DNA from: Lichenicoccus sp965276875
GTDB taxonomy: Bacteria; Pseudomonadota; Alphaproteobacteria; Acetobacterales; Acetobacteraceae
DNA: 64,000 nt
Direction: 5' to 3'
Assembly: GCF_965276875.1 (NCBI RefSeq)
Contig: NZ_OZ255701.1
Coordinates: 2,852,001 to 2,916,000 of the forward strand
Of the stretch, positions 34,217 through 51,229 are shown piece by piece (position 1 is the first letter of the stretch; every line of letters begins with the position of its first letter). Position numbers and translations under genes: made by a program. The notes under the pieces were generated by a model. It was not told where the DNA came from. It searched no databases and saw only the letters and a list, made by a program, of their open reading frames with translations.

Positions 34217-34678
34217 ATGGATCAAACCATGACGCACCCCGCGAGCTATGACGGCGACGTGGCGGCCTGGGCGGACGAGCAGGCAGCCCATATCCGCGCC
34301 GGCCGCCTCGATCGGCTGGACCTTGAACATATCGCCGAAGAGATCGAGAGCGTGCGGATCAGCGAACGCCGCGAGATTGCCAGCCGGCTTGCTGTCCTGT
34401 TGGCGCACCTGCTCAAGTGGCAGCATCAGCCGCAACGTCGCGGTGCGAGTTGGGATGCCACCATCCGCGAGCAGCGCCAGCGCATCGAGCGACGCTTGCG
34501 CAAGATGCCGAGCTTGCGCCCGATGCTGAGCGACCCGGACGATATCGCCGACGCCTGGGGCGATGCCGTGACGGCTGCGGTGGCAGAGACCGGCATGGAG
34601 CGGATAGCCTTTCCTGAAACCTGCCCGTGGCCGCTGCAGGACGCGCTGCGCGAGGGATGGATACCGCCCGGCAGCTAG
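34217..34678 (+). CDS. DUF29 domain protein
   Basis: A 153-residue protein with the DUF29 pattern: YDGDVAAWADEQAAHIRAGRLDRLDLEHIAEEIESVRISERREIASRLAVLLAHLLKWQ, then WDATIREQRQRIERRL and FPETCPWPLQDAL near the end. The family is widespread in cyanobacteria and alphaproteobacteria, with no known function. It lies 24 bases after glgX and may be co-transcribed with it. Confidence 0.9.
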   Translation: MDQTMTHPASYDGDVAAWADEQAAHIRAGRLDRLDLEHIAEEIESVRISERREIASRLAVLLAHLLKWQHQPQRRGASWDATIREQRQRIERRLRKMPSLRPMLSDPDDIADAWGDAVTAAVAETGMERIAFPETCPWPLQDALREGWIPPGS

Positions 34679-34828
34679 AACACTTCCCGCACCGCTTGGC
34701 GCGGGCCGGAACCCGAGATTATTCTGTTTGAGGGGACAATGTCCGAGCAGGATATATACCAGGCGCTGAACACGAACTCAGGTGTTGAGCCGGGCTGAGC
34801 GGCCTTCCGCGGTTGGGCTTGGGCGAGG

Positions 34829-35521
34829 CTAAGTTCCCGGCCACGCGACCCATTCTCGGGTGCCGTGTTCGAACCAGTCGGTCATGCGCGTGCCGTCCCA
34901 GCGGTAGCGCAACTGCCGCGACTGCAGCACCGGCAAGGTCAGACAGTCCGGCCAGAACACCGCGGCGGCGAGGCCCTGGGGAGTGCGCACGCTGGGGTAG
35001 ACTACGCCGTCGGCGCCGTCCGCGCGCACCCTTTGGCCAAGCACCTGGCCCGCGCTCCAGTCGTCGGGTGCGAGGCAGCCTTCGGGATCGGTCTTGCGTA
35101 GATCATGCATCGTGCCCGCAACGCGGCAGGTCAGTTCGCGGAAGTCGGCGTCGGCGGCGGGTTCGTTGGTGGCCGCCATGAAGCGCGCGAAGTGATAGGC
35201 GGTCTCTGCCAAGGCGACTTCGAAGCAATCGCCGCAATACCAGACGCCGAAACTGCCGTCGGAAAAGCGGCTCGGCCGAAGCGTCGAGACATGGGTGAAG
35301 GCGCCCATCACCGTGGTGGCGGTCGGGCCCGCGACCCGTCGCGCCACCGGAACCAAAGCGAGGTTGCCAATGGCGTCGCGCAGTCGCGGGTTGGAGCGTT
35401 CCTCGGCGCGGGCGATCAGTTCCCAGTCCGCCGGGTCGGCGATGTCCTCGAACAGATGCACCGGCGGATAGACGGTGCGGATAATCCGGTGCGACTGCTT
35501 CCAGCGTAGCCGAATGGTCAC
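34829..35521 (-). CDS. RES domain toxin
   Basis: A 230-residue protein starting at a GTG that overlaps the antitoxin stop (GTGA). RES-domain toxins deplete NAD+ and halt growth. The namesake residues are visible: Arg86 in TLRPSRFSDG, Glu107 in EVALAETAYHFARF and a Ser in GVVYPSVRTPQG. The adjacent Xre/MbcA-type gene upstream completes a RES-Xre toxin-antitoxin module. An ORF extending farther upstream is out of frame with the antitoxin and was not used. Confidence 0.9.
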   Translation of the reverse strand: MTIRLRWKQSHRIIRTVYPPVHLFEDIADPADWELIARAEERSNPRLRDAIGNLALVPVARRVAGPTATTVMGAFTHVSTLRPSRFSDGSFGVWYCGDCFEVALAETAYHFARFMAATNEPAADADFRELTCRVAGTMHDLRKTDPEGCLAPDDWSAGQVLGQRVRADGADGVVYPSVRTPQGLAAAVFWPDCLTLPVLQSRQLRYRWDGTRMTDWFEHGTREWVAWPGT

Positions 35522-35940
35522 CAGCCGGCGCGCTCGGAGTCGAGATAGGCGCGCAAAACGGCGAGGTCGGCGGGCGCGCCCTGCATCATCCGATCGAGCG
35601 CGGAATGGCCGCCGAAGGCTGCGTTCGGCTTGCGGACCCAGTCGTAGCCGCGCTGGGCTTCGGCGAACATGTAGCGCAGCGCCTTGTGGATCCCCATCAG
35701 GTCGGCGAGCCGGCAGACGGTGTCGTGCGGAACGGTGGCAATCTCGCCGGCCTTCCAACGTTGAAAGGTGCGCTCACTCGGTGAGCCGAGCAGCCTGCGT
35801 GCCTGGCTCGAATCGAGCTGCCAGCGGGCGAACAAATTGAAGGAAGCGCGCAGCATCGCCGCTGCTTCCTGTTGGGTGATGTCGGCACTCCGCGCGCCCT
35901 GGTCCCGGTCGTCGCGCGTGGCCGCTACAGATGCTGTCAT
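35518..35940 (-). CDS. Xre/MbcA/ParS-type antitoxin
   Basis: A 140-residue protein, first gene of the RES toxin-antitoxin pair. The N-terminal part is an Xre-like HTH (LNLFARWQLDSSQARRLLGSPSERTFQRWKAGEI-type segment at residues 33-70) and the C-terminal DUF2384-like part (MGIHKALRYMFAEAQRGYDWVRKPNAAFGGHSALDRMMQGAPADLAVLRAYLDSERAGW) is the toxin-binding element. Such antitoxins usually repress their own operon. The last 4 bases overlap the toxin start. Confidence 0.9.
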   Translation of the reverse strand: MTASVAATRDDRDQGARSADITQQEAAAMLRASFNLFARWQLDSSQARRLLGSPSERTFQRWKAGEIATVPHDTVCRLADLMGIHKALRYMFAEAQRGYDWVRKPNAAFGGHSALDRMMQGAPADLAVLRAYLDSERAGW

Positions 35941-36039
35941 GGTGCCTTAGACATACGGGATTGCTGCTCCTCCCATAAAGCGATACACGATCCGCCAATT
36001 GACTACAAGTCTCGTTATTTTTGCCAAAAGGCGGAAACG

Positions 36040-37323
36040 ATGCCTTCAGACTGGTTTGCGGCCGTGTCCGGTCTTGCAGCGATCGCCGCTGCCATTGCCG
36101 CCTGGGTCATCGCCTTCCTTGTGCATCGCGCCCATGCGCATGAGGCTGGGGCTTCGACTGACCAAGGGGAGACGTTGCAGCGTCTCAGCATCGTGGTCGA
36201 GCACGATCAGGCGGCGCGCGGACAGGAGGCGGAGGCGGCGCGCGCGCGGATGGCCGAGTTCGAGCGCGTGATCATCGGCCGGATCGAGCAGAACCGTCAT
36301 GACATGGGCGAACGGCTTGGCACGCTCACCACGTCGATTGCGCGCGAGCAGGGGGAGTCACGGCTGGCGCTGGCGAACGGCTTGCGCGAGATGTCGGAGC
36401 AGTCGGCGGTGCGCCTGAGTGCAATCCAGGCTTCGGTCAACGAGCAGTTGCACGCAGCGGTCGAGCAGCAGATGCAGACCAGCTTCACGCGTGTCTTGGA
36501 GCAGTTCGGCGCGGTGCAGAAGGCGATGGGCGAGGTTGGCGCAATGACCGCGCAGATCGGCGACCTCAAGCGGCTGTTCGCCAACGTCAAGACACGCGGC
36601 GGCTGGGGCGAGGCGCAACTGCGCGCGATCCTCGACGACGTGCTGCCCGCCGGCGCGTATGAGAGCAATTGCCGACTGTCCCAGAGCAGCGGCGAGGTCG
36701 TCGAGTTCGCGATCAGGTTGCCGATGCGTGGTGAAGGGGGGCGGGGCGCGGCGGGCGCGCGGCCGCTGCTCGCCATCGACTCTAAATTCCCGGTGGAAGC
36801 CTACGAACGGCTGCTGACCGCGGTAGAGCAGGTCGACACCGAGGCAGAGCGGTCGGCGAGGCGGGCGCTCGAGAGCACGGTGCGCCTGGAGGCACGCAAG
36901 ATCGCCGCGAAGTACATCGTGCCGCCGGTGACGGTGGAGTTCGCCGTGCTGTATCTGCCGACCGACGGGCTCTATGCCGAGGTGGCGCGTATCCCCGGCC
37001 TGATCGATGAAGTCGGGCGCTTGCAACGCGTGCTGGTGATGGGGCCGAGCCTGATCCCGGCGCTGTTGCGAACCATCCATCTCGGCTATGTGACCTTGGC
37101 GCTTGAGGAAAAGACGGAAGTTATCAGCGGCCTCCTTGGCGCCACCCGCCAGGAAATGCTGAAGATGGATGAGGTGCTCGAGCGGCTGGGCCGGAATGCC
37201 TCGGCGATGTCGAACTCGATCGAGGAGGCGCGCCGGCGCAGCCGGGTTGTCGCCGGCCGGTTGCGCGGGATTGATGCCCCGCTTGGGATTACATCAGGAG
37301 GGCCGGATGCCGATGACGCTTGA
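36040..37323 (+). CDS. rmuC: DNA recombination protein RmuC
   Basis: A 427-residue protein with an N-terminal membrane anchor (AAVSGLAAIAAAIAAWVIAFLV), a long coiled-coil region (about residues 40-190), and the RmuC nuclease-like core: FANVKTRGGWGEAQLRAILDDVLPAGAYE, PLLAIDSKFPVEAYERLL and FAVLYLPTDGLYAEVARIPGL. RmuC limits chromosomal rearrangements at inverted repeats. The ATG chosen is at 36040, giving the usual N-terminus. It overlaps the following GFA gene by 17 bases. Confidence 0.95.
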   Translation: MPSDWFAAVSGLAAIAAAIAAWVIAFLVHRAHAHEAGASTDQGETLQRLSIVVEHDQAARGQEAEAARARMAEFERVIIGRIEQNRHDMGERLGTLTTSIAREQGESRLALANGLREMSEQSAVRLSAIQASVNEQLHAAVEQQMQTSFTRVLEQFGAVQKAMGEVGAMTAQIGDLKRLFANVKTRGGWGEAQLRAILDDVLPAGAYESNCRLSQSSGEVVEFAIRLPMRGEGGRGAAGARPLLAIDSKFPVEAYERLLTAVEQVDTEAERSARRALESTVRLEARKIAAKYIVPPVTVEFAVLYLPTDGLYAEVARIPGLIDEVGRLQRVLVMGPSLIPALLRTIHLGYVTLALEEKTEVISGLLGATRQEMLKMDEVLERLGRNASAMSNSIEEARRRSRVVAGRLRGIDAPLGITSGGPDADDA

Positions 37324-37804
37324 AGGGTCCTGTCGCTGCGGCGCGGTGCGTTTTACCTGCGACAGCCACACGCCGCAGCCGTATCAGCGATGCTACTGCT
37401 CAATCTGCTGCAAGACGGCGGGCGGTGGGGGCTATGCGATCAATCTCGGGGCGTTGACCAAGGGCATGCAGGTGCATGATCGGGACGGGGCCATTGCGGT
37501 GTATCGCGCCGAGGTTCGCGAGGACGACGGGTCTTGCGTCTTGTCGACAGCGGAGCGCAACTTCTGTTCGCGCTGTGCGACAGCGTTATGGCTGTTCTCG
37601 CCGGAATGGCCGGAGTTGATCCACCCGTTCGCGTCCTGCATCGATAGTAAGCTGCCGGCGCCGCGGAGCTCGGTGCATCTGATGCTGCGCTTCAAGCCGG
37701 ACTGGGTGGTGCCGGAAATTGGCCCCGAGGATGCCTGCTTTGACCTCTATCCGGAGCAGTCGATCGAGGCGTGGCATCGCGAGCGGGGATTGTTCGTCGA
37801 TTGA
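37307..37804 (+). CDS. GFA family protein (glutathione-dependent formaldehyde-activating enzyme-like)
   Basis: A 165-residue zinc protein with an AGGAGG ribosome site. The cysteine pattern CRCGAVRF, CYCSICCKTAGG and NFCSRCATAL matches the GFA fold (Mss4-like). Gfa itself speeds formation of S-hydroxymethylglutathione, but most family members have no proven function. It is overlapped by the end of rmuC. The neighbour downstream is the promoter of the ribosomal protein operon. Confidence 0.9.
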   Translation: MPMTLEGSCRCGAVRFTCDSHTPQPYQRCYCSICCKTAGGGGYAINLGALTKGMQVHDRDGAIAVYRAEVREDDGSCVLSTAERNFCSRCATALWLFSPEWPELIHPFASCIDSKLPAPRSSVHLMLRFKPDWVVPEIGPEDACFDLYPEQSIEAWHRERGLFVD

Positions 37805-37814
37805 GGATCCCCGC

Positions 37815-37866
37815 TTGACAGGTGTCCCAGCAGGCGGCTAGACGCCCGCATCTTACGGAACGCGGG
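37815..37866 (+). promoter_or_regulatory. Promoter and leader hairpin for rplK operon
   Basis: TTGACA at 37815-37820 and GCTAGAC at 37837-37843, separated by 17 bases counted to CTAGAC. This matches the alphaproteobacterial housekeeping consensus TTGACA-N17-GCTANA. A hairpin with arms CCCGC and GCGGG (37845-37866) lies at or just after the expected transcription start. The transcript would have an untranslated leader of roughly 95 bases before rplK. Confidence 0.75.
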
Positions 37867-37943
37867 AGAGTGCCGCCTGTCGCCGATCGGCGTCGGGCGG
37901 GTTCGCATGGACCGCGGTCCTGGCAACAAAGGGGGCCACGGAT

Positions 37944-38378
<435 letters not shown>

Positions 38379-38381
38379 ACG

Positions 38382-39077
38382 ATGGCCAAGAGCAAGCGCC
38401 TCGATGCGGCCCGCGCCGCGGTCGGCCACAACAAATCCTATGCTCTCGACGAGGCGATCCGCCTGGTCAAGAGCAACGCCACCGCCAAGTTCGATGAGAC
38501 GGTGGAGCTTTCGCTCGGCCTTGGCATCGACCCGCGTCATGCCGACCAGATGGTGCGCGGTCTGCTCAGCCTACCCAACGGCACCGGCAAGGTGTTGCGG
38601 GTGGGGGTGTTCGCGCGTGGGCCGAAGGCCGAGGAGGCGCTTGCCGCAGGCGCTGACGTGGTCGGCGCCGAGGACCTCGCCGAGAAGGTGCAGGGTGGGG
38701 AGATCGCGTTCGACCGCTGCATCGCGACCCCGGACATGATGGCCCTGGTCGGCCGGCTTGGTAAGATCCTGGGGCCGCGTGGGCTGATGCCGAATCCGAA
38801 GCTCGGCACGGTGACGATGGATGTCAAAGGCGCGGTGGGGGCGGCCAAGTCCGGTCAGGTCGAGTTCCGCGCCGAGAAAGCGGGCCTGATCCATGCCGGG
38901 ATCGGCAAGGCCTCGTTCGACGAAGACAAGCTGGCGCAGAACATACGGGCCCTGGTGGATGCCATCCAGAAGGCCAAGCCGACTGGCGCCAAGGGCGTGT
39001 ATCTGCAAAAGGCGGCGCTCTCCTCGACGATGGGCCCCGGGGTGACGGTGGATATCGCCTCGCTGGCCGCCACTTGA
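38382..39077 (+). CDS. rplA: 50S ribosomal protein L1
   Basis: A 231-residue protein of standard length. The motifs ATPDMMALVGRLGKILGPRGLMPNPKLGTVT and GQVEFRAEKAGLIHAGIGKASF are diagnostic. L1 forms the mobile L1 stalk and in E. coli represses its own operon by binding the rplK leader. It starts three bases after rplK. Confidence 0.98.
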   Translation: MAKSKRLDAARAAVGHNKSYALDEAIRLVKSNATAKFDETVELSLGLGIDPRHADQMVRGLLSLPNGTGKVLRVGVFARGPKAEEALAAGADVVGAEDLAEKVQGGEIAFDRCIATPDMMALVGRLGKILGPRGLMPNPKLGTVTMDVKGAVGAAKSGQVEFRAEKAGLIHAGIGKASFDEDKLAQNIRALVDAIQKAKPTGAKGVYLQKAALSSTMGPGVTVDIASLAAT

Positions 39078-39214
39078 ATGCACCCTGGCTGAGGCCGGGG
39101 ATGAGCAGGACGCCGCCCGGGTAGGGGCTGCGTTCCGAACCTGTCCAAGACCGCACGTGGCTTCGGCCTTAATCGTCTCCGGCAGGTCCGCAGACAGCGC
39201 GCGCAAGACGGGGA

Positions 39215-39345
39215 TGCTCCTGCCGCGATTGGCATGAGTGGTTCCGTTGCAACAGGACAGGCGAACCGGAGTGCGGACACCTCCCGCGGGAGGATCCGCT
39301 CTCCAGAGGGCAACCCGACCCGCCGGCGCTTGCCGGTGGGCGACA
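39215..39345 (+). promoter_or_regulatory. L10-type leader upstream of rplJ
   Basis: The 281-base gap before rplJ holds a structured leader. Visible elements are the exact palindrome CCTCCCGCGGGAGG (39280-39293) enclosed by GCGGA/TCCGC arms (39273-39277 and 39295-39299), and CCGCCGGC/GCCGGTGG (39320-39339) just before the ribosome site. Position and structure fit the L10 leader, bound by the L10(L12) complex to repress rplJ-rplL translation. The assignment is by context and hairpins. The left part of the gap (39078-39214) shows nothing I recognise. Confidence 0.6.
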
Positions 39346-39358
39346 ACGGAGACGGGAT

Positions 39359-39889
39359 TTGGACCGTACGGAGAAGCGGGAGTTCGTAGCCACCCTCGCC
39401 GCCGTTTTCGCAAGCACGTCGATGGTCGTCGTCACCCGCAATGACGGGTTGACGGTGGCCGACGTGACGCAATTGCGAATTCGGATGCGGGCGGCGGGTG
39501 CGACCTTCAAGGTCGCGAAAAACCGGCTGGCCACCCTCGCCTTGGATGGGACCCGATTCGACGGCATCGCGCCACTGCTGAAGGGACCGATCGCGCTTGC
39601 GTGGGCGGCTGACCCGGTGGCGGTGGCAAAGGTGGCCATCGAGTTCGCCAGAACCAATGAGAAGCTTGTCGTGCTTGGTGGCGCTCTCGGAGCCCAGACG
39701 CTGAATGCGGATGGGATCAAGGCGCTCGCCGAACTGCCATCCCTCGATGTGCTGCGTGCGCAGTTGGTGGGACTGATCTCGACCCCTGCGACGCGTATCG
39801 CAGGCGTGTTGCAGGCACCGGCAGGACAGCTTGCTCGGGTGTTTGGCGCCTATGCCAAAAAGGACGAGGCAATCGCCGAGGCCGCCTGA
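39359..39889 (+). CDS. rplJ: 50S ribosomal protein L10
   Basis: A 176-residue protein starting at a TTG (39359) preceded by GGAG. The sequence DRTEKREFVATLAAVF, VVVTRNDGLTVADVTQLR, FKVAKNRLATLAL and LKGPIALAWA is that of L10. The C-terminal helix region (PAGQLARVFGAYAKKDEAIAEAA) carries the L12 dimer binding sites. Together with rplK it gives two TTG starts in one ribosomal operon. Confidence 0.97.
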   Translation: MDRTEKREFVATLAAVFASTSMVVVTRNDGLTVADVTQLRIRMRAAGATFKVAKNRLATLALDGTRFDGIAPLLKGPIALAWAADPVAVAKVAIEFARTNEKLVVLGGALGAQTLNADGIKALAELPSLDVLRAQLVGLISTPATRIAGVLQAPAGQLARVFGAYAKKDEAIAEAA

Positions 39890-39976
39890 AATCAGCGTCT
39901 AAAAAACGCAAGGACGGCGGCGTGATGTCGTTCGACCTTGCACGGACCCACAGAATGTCTAAGTTAGGAAGTTATT

Positions 39977-40357
39977 ATGGCCGACCTGTCGAAGCTTGTT
40001 GACGAGCTGTCATTGCTGACAGTGCTTGAGGCAGCCGAGCTGTCTAAGCTGCTAGAGGAGAAATGGGGGGTTTCCGCCGCGGCTCCGGTTGCCGTGGCTG
40101 CAGCCCCAGCCGGCGGTGGTGCCGCCGCCGCACCGGTCGAGGAGCAGACCGAGTTCACTGTCATCCTCGCCAAGGTTGGCGACAAGAAGATCAACGTCAT
40201 CAAGGAGGTGCGCACGATCACCGGTCTTGGGCTGAAGGAAGCCAAGGACTTGGTCGAGGGCGCGCCGAAGACGGTCAAGGAGGCCGTCACCAAGGATGAC
40301 GCTGCGAAGTTCAAGAAGCAATTGGAAGAGCAGGGCGCCTCTGTCGAGATCAAGTAA
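39977..40357 (+). CDS. rplL: 50S ribosomal protein L7/L12
   Basis: A 126-residue protein with the N-terminal dimerisation domain (LSKLVDELSLLTVLEAAELSKLLEEKWGV), an Ala/Gly hinge (AAAPVAVAAAPAGGGAAAAP) and the C-terminal factor-binding domain (FTVILAKVGDKKINVIKEVR, GLGLKEAKDLVEGAPK). It stimulates elongation-factor GTPases. It is 87 bases after rplJ and is followed by a hairpin that probably lowers read-through into rpoB. Confidence 0.98.
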   Translation: MADLSKLVDELSLLTVLEAAELSKLLEEKWGVSAAAPVAVAAAPAGGGAAAAPVEEQTEFTVILAKVGDKKINVIKEVRTITGLGLKEAKDLVEGAPKTVKEAVTKDDAAKFKKQLEEQGASVEIK

Positions 40358-40431
40358 GCATCCTGTCATCCTGGTCGCCGACAGTCGGGCCTTGGTTCGA
40401 CCGGAAGCGGGCAGTATTTTGTTAGGTTGAG

Positions 40432-40462
40432 AGGGCGGGGACCGCGGCGCGGTTCCCGCCCT
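40432..40462 (+). terminator. Attenuator-like hairpin between rplL and rpoB
   Basis: A 31-base inverted repeat: AGGGCGGG pairs with CCCGCCCT, and the inner ACCGC pairs with GCGGT. It has no T-run, so it would act as a partial terminator, a pausing site or an RNase III processing site, as found between rplL and rpoB in other proteobacteria. The rest of the 267-base gap shows no gene. Confidence 0.5.
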
Positions 40463-40624
40463 GTCGGCCGTGCGGCGTCCGGTTGCCGCGACGGCGTGAA
40501 GAGATCGGTTTTTGTGTGCCAAGGGTATCGAGCGGCGCCGGCGGCGGAGTGGTCTACTGGACCATGCTCTGTCCCAGATGCGACGCGATAGCCCCCGGCC
40601 GAGCAGGGCGAGGCAGGATAGACG

Positions 40625-44812
<4,188 letters not shown>

Positions 44813-44820
44813 GTTGGGGT

Positions 44821-44861
44821 CTGGGGCCTGCGGCCCCAGCGGGTCCAGGGCAGCGCCCTGG
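44821..44861. repeat. Double palindrome between rpoB and rpoC
   Basis: Two perfect inverted repeats in the 81-base gap. CTGGGGCC-TGC-GGCCCCAG lies at 44821-44839 and CCAGGGC-AGC-GCCCTGG at 44845-44861, followed by CCTTCCTTTCCCT. This type of doubled GC palindrome, ending in a pyrimidine tract, is found dispersed between genes in many GC-rich alphaproteobacteria (my recollection). It may be transcribed as an RNA-stabilising or partially terminating hairpin. Confidence 0.7.
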
Positions 44862-44893
44862 CCTTCCTTTCCCTATAAAAGGGTTATGCGCGC

Positions 44894-49099
<4,206 letters not shown>

Positions 49100-49119
49100 G
49101 CCGCAGGCTCTCCAAAGCT

Positions 49120-49156
49120 GGGCCGGGCGAGGGCAACCTCTCCCGGCCCTTTCTTT
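49120..49156 (+). terminator. Rho-independent terminator after rpoC
   Basis: Perfect eight-base stem GGGCCGGG/CCCGGCCC (49120-49127 and 49142-49149), followed by TTTCTTT. This is the expected end of the rplK-rpoC transcript, 21 bases after the rpoC stop. Confidence 0.85.
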
Positions 49157-49266
49157 GAGCGGGCCGCAGCTACCTGCCCGTCGATGCAGATGAGAACAGT
49201 TCCGCAAATGGGACAAAATCTGTTAGCATAGGGTCTGCGAGGGGCGACCTTTGGCGGAACCGTGCG

Positions 49267-51099
49267 ATGAGTCTTTCTGAGCTCGAGACTGCCATCCTCG
49301 GCGAGAGGGTACGGTCGGTCTTTCAGCAAATCCCCACGACCGTCCTGGTGATGGTGGTGAATGCCACGCTGATGACCCTGGTGCTCGTCCTTGCGGTGCA
49401 TGACCAGCGTGCCTACGGCTGGCTTGCTGCCGTCGTCATTGCAGCGTCCCTGCGGCTGTTGCTGTGGCGGCAATACCGGCGTGCGTCACCGGCGGCTGCG
49501 CATGCGGACCAGATGTGGCACTGGGGCTTTGCGGGTGCTGCGGCGGCCTTCGTCTCCGGATTGCTCTGGGGTGGTGGTTCGGTCCTGCTGATGCCGCAGT
49601 CGCCCACCTATCAACTGTTCTGGGTGTTCGTGATCGGGGGCATGTGCGCGGGTGCGGTAACCCTGCACGGGGCGCATCAGCCGACGGCGCTTGCCTTCGT
49701 CCTGCCAGCGTCGTTGCCGATCGCGATCTGGCTGGCGGCGCAGGGATCGTTGCGTGGCGGCGTCGCGGCCGCGATGATCCTGATGTTCCTCATTGCGCTG
49801 AGCATTACCGGGCGCGGCGCAAGCCGGCAGTTCGGCAACATGGTCCGTCTGCAAAGCGCGCTCGCTCAGCGGACCGCAGCACTCGATGCAAGCAACCAGC
49901 GGCTGCGCCAGGAGATGGCCGAACACCGCGCCACGGAGGCAACCCTCCGTCAGGCTCAGAAGATGGAGGCGATGGGTCAGCTCACCGGCGGCATCGCGCA
50001 TGACTTCAACAACCTGCTCACCGCCGTGCTCGGCAGTCTTGAGATGCTTCGCAAGCGTGTTCCCGCCGACGACCGGCATGCCCTGCGGCTGCTCGACAAT
50101 GCCCGGACCGGCGCCCAGAGGGGGGCGTCACTGACCCAGCGGCTGCTGGCGTTTGGCCGGCGGCAGGCGCTGAACCCGGAGAGCGTCGATCTGGCGGACC
50201 TGGTGCGCGGCATGTCCGACCTGCTGCGAAGTTCCCTCGGACCACGCGTGCGCATCCAGACACGGTTCCCAGATGGCCTTGCCGCGGCCCATGCGGATGT
50301 CAATCAACTGGAACTCGCCTTGCTCAACCTCGCCGTGAATGCCCGCGATGCCATGCCGGAAGGTGGCAGCCTGACGATCGCGGCACGCGAGGAGCAGGCA
50401 GGGGTGCTGCCCGGGCTTGCGATCGGCTCCTATCTCGTGCTCAGCGTCACCGATACGGGTGAGGGCATGAGTGCCGCCACCTTGAGCCGCGCGGTGGATC
50501 CGTTTTTCACGACGAAGGAGAGCGGCAAGGGAACCGGGCTTGGCCTGTCGATGGTGCATGGCCTGGCAGTGCAGTCCGGCGGGCAGCTCGTGCTGCAGAG
50601 CCGCGAACATGAGGGCACCACCGCCGAGCTGTGGCTGCCGCGCGCCGAGGTTGTGTCGATACCGCGAGTCGCACCGCCCAGGCGCGCCGGCGTGCCTTCT
50701 GGGCGTTGCTACAGGATCCTGCTGGTCGATGACGACCCGTTGGTGCGCACGGCGACCATCGCCACCCTGGAGGATTTGGGCCACAGCGCGATCGAAGCCG
50801 CCTCCGGGCCGCAAGCGCTGGAGATCCTGCGTGCGGGCGCCTTGCTCGACCTGGTGATCACCGACTACTCGATGCCGATGATGACTGGTGTGCAGCTCGC
50901 CGAGGAGATCGCGCGGCTACGACCCGAGCTCGCCGTGCTGCTCGCGACCGGATACGCTGAGGCGGCTCTAACCGGAATGACGGCGTATCTGGTCAAGCCA
51001 TTCGGGCGCGATGCGCTATCGCACGCAATCGAGGACTGCCTGGGACGACGAGGCCCGAATGCGAGTGGCGGGCGAATTCTGCCATTCGGCATACGCTGA
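49267..51099 (+). CDS. Hybrid sensor histidine kinase with C-terminal receiver
   Basis: A 610-residue protein with six hydrophobic segments in residues 20-190, a coiled-coil linker (about 195-235), an H-box with His245 in GGIAHDFNNLL, an ATPase domain (NLAVNARDAMPEGG, VTDTGEGMSAATLSRAVDPFFTTKESGKGTGLGLSMVHG) and a receiver domain with Asp533 in VITDYSMP. The receiver has no output domain, so another protein must transmit the signal. It lies after the rpoC terminator and before a GGDEF-EAL gene. Confidence 0.92.
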   Translation: MSLSELETAILGERVRSVFQQIPTTVLVMVVNATLMTLVLVLAVHDQRAYGWLAAVVIAASLRLLLWRQYRRASPAAAHADQMWHWGFAGAAAAFVSGLLWGGGSVLLMPQSPTYQLFWVFVIGGMCAGAVTLHGAHQPTALAFVLPASLPIAIWLAAQGSLRGGVAAAMILMFLIALSITGRGASRQFGNMVRLQSALAQRTAALDASNQRLRQEMAEHRATEATLRQAQKMEAMGQLTGGIAHDFNNLLTAVLGSLEMLRKRVPADDRHALRLLDNARTGAQRGASLTQRLLAFGRRQALNPESVDLADLVRGMSDLLRSSLGPRVRIQTRFPDGLAAAHADVNQLELALLNLAVNARDAMPEGGSLTIAAREEQAGVLPGLAIGSYLVLSVTDTGEGMSAATLSRAVDPFFTTKESGKGTGLGLSMVHGLAVQSGGQLVLQSREHEGTTAELWLPRAEVVSIPRVAPPRRAGVPSGRCYRILLVDDDPLVRTATIATLEDLGHSAIEAASGPQALEILRAGALLDLVITDYSMPMMTGVQLAEEIARLRPELAVLLATGYAEAALTGMTAYLVKPFGRDALSHAIEDCLGRRGPNASGGRILPFGIR

Positions 51100-51194
51100 T
51101 AGTTGTCCATAAAGACGAGAAACGTATAAAAAAGAAATACCTCACAAAAGGGAAATCCTGTTGAGCGGCTTTGTTTCTTCTGTAGGACAAAATG

Positions 51195-51219
51195 CCCTGT
51201 CGTGAACAAGACGGCAGGG
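51195..51219. promoter_or_regulatory. Imperfect inverted repeat before the GGDEF-EAL gene
   Basis: Arms CCCTG-T-CGT and ACG-G-CAGGG around an eight-base loop, ending 11 bases before the start at 51230. It overlaps the probable ribosome site region and lies in an AT-richer stretch (51100-51170). It could be an operator or a leader hairpin. Confidence 0.35.
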
Positions 51220-51229
51220 GAAATAAGGT

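Noticed and set aside
32051..34435. Long open frame on the minus strand opposite glgX (794 codons)
   Set aside because: It is the mirror frame of a GC-rich gene; its translation is low-complexity and matches nothing, while glgX on the plus strand has all catalytic residues.
34739..34798. A 19-codon open frame (MSEQDIYQALNTNSG...) with GAGGGG just upstream
   Set aside because: It has a good ribosome site, but it is very short, has no recognisable homologue, and conservation cannot be assessed from one sequence.
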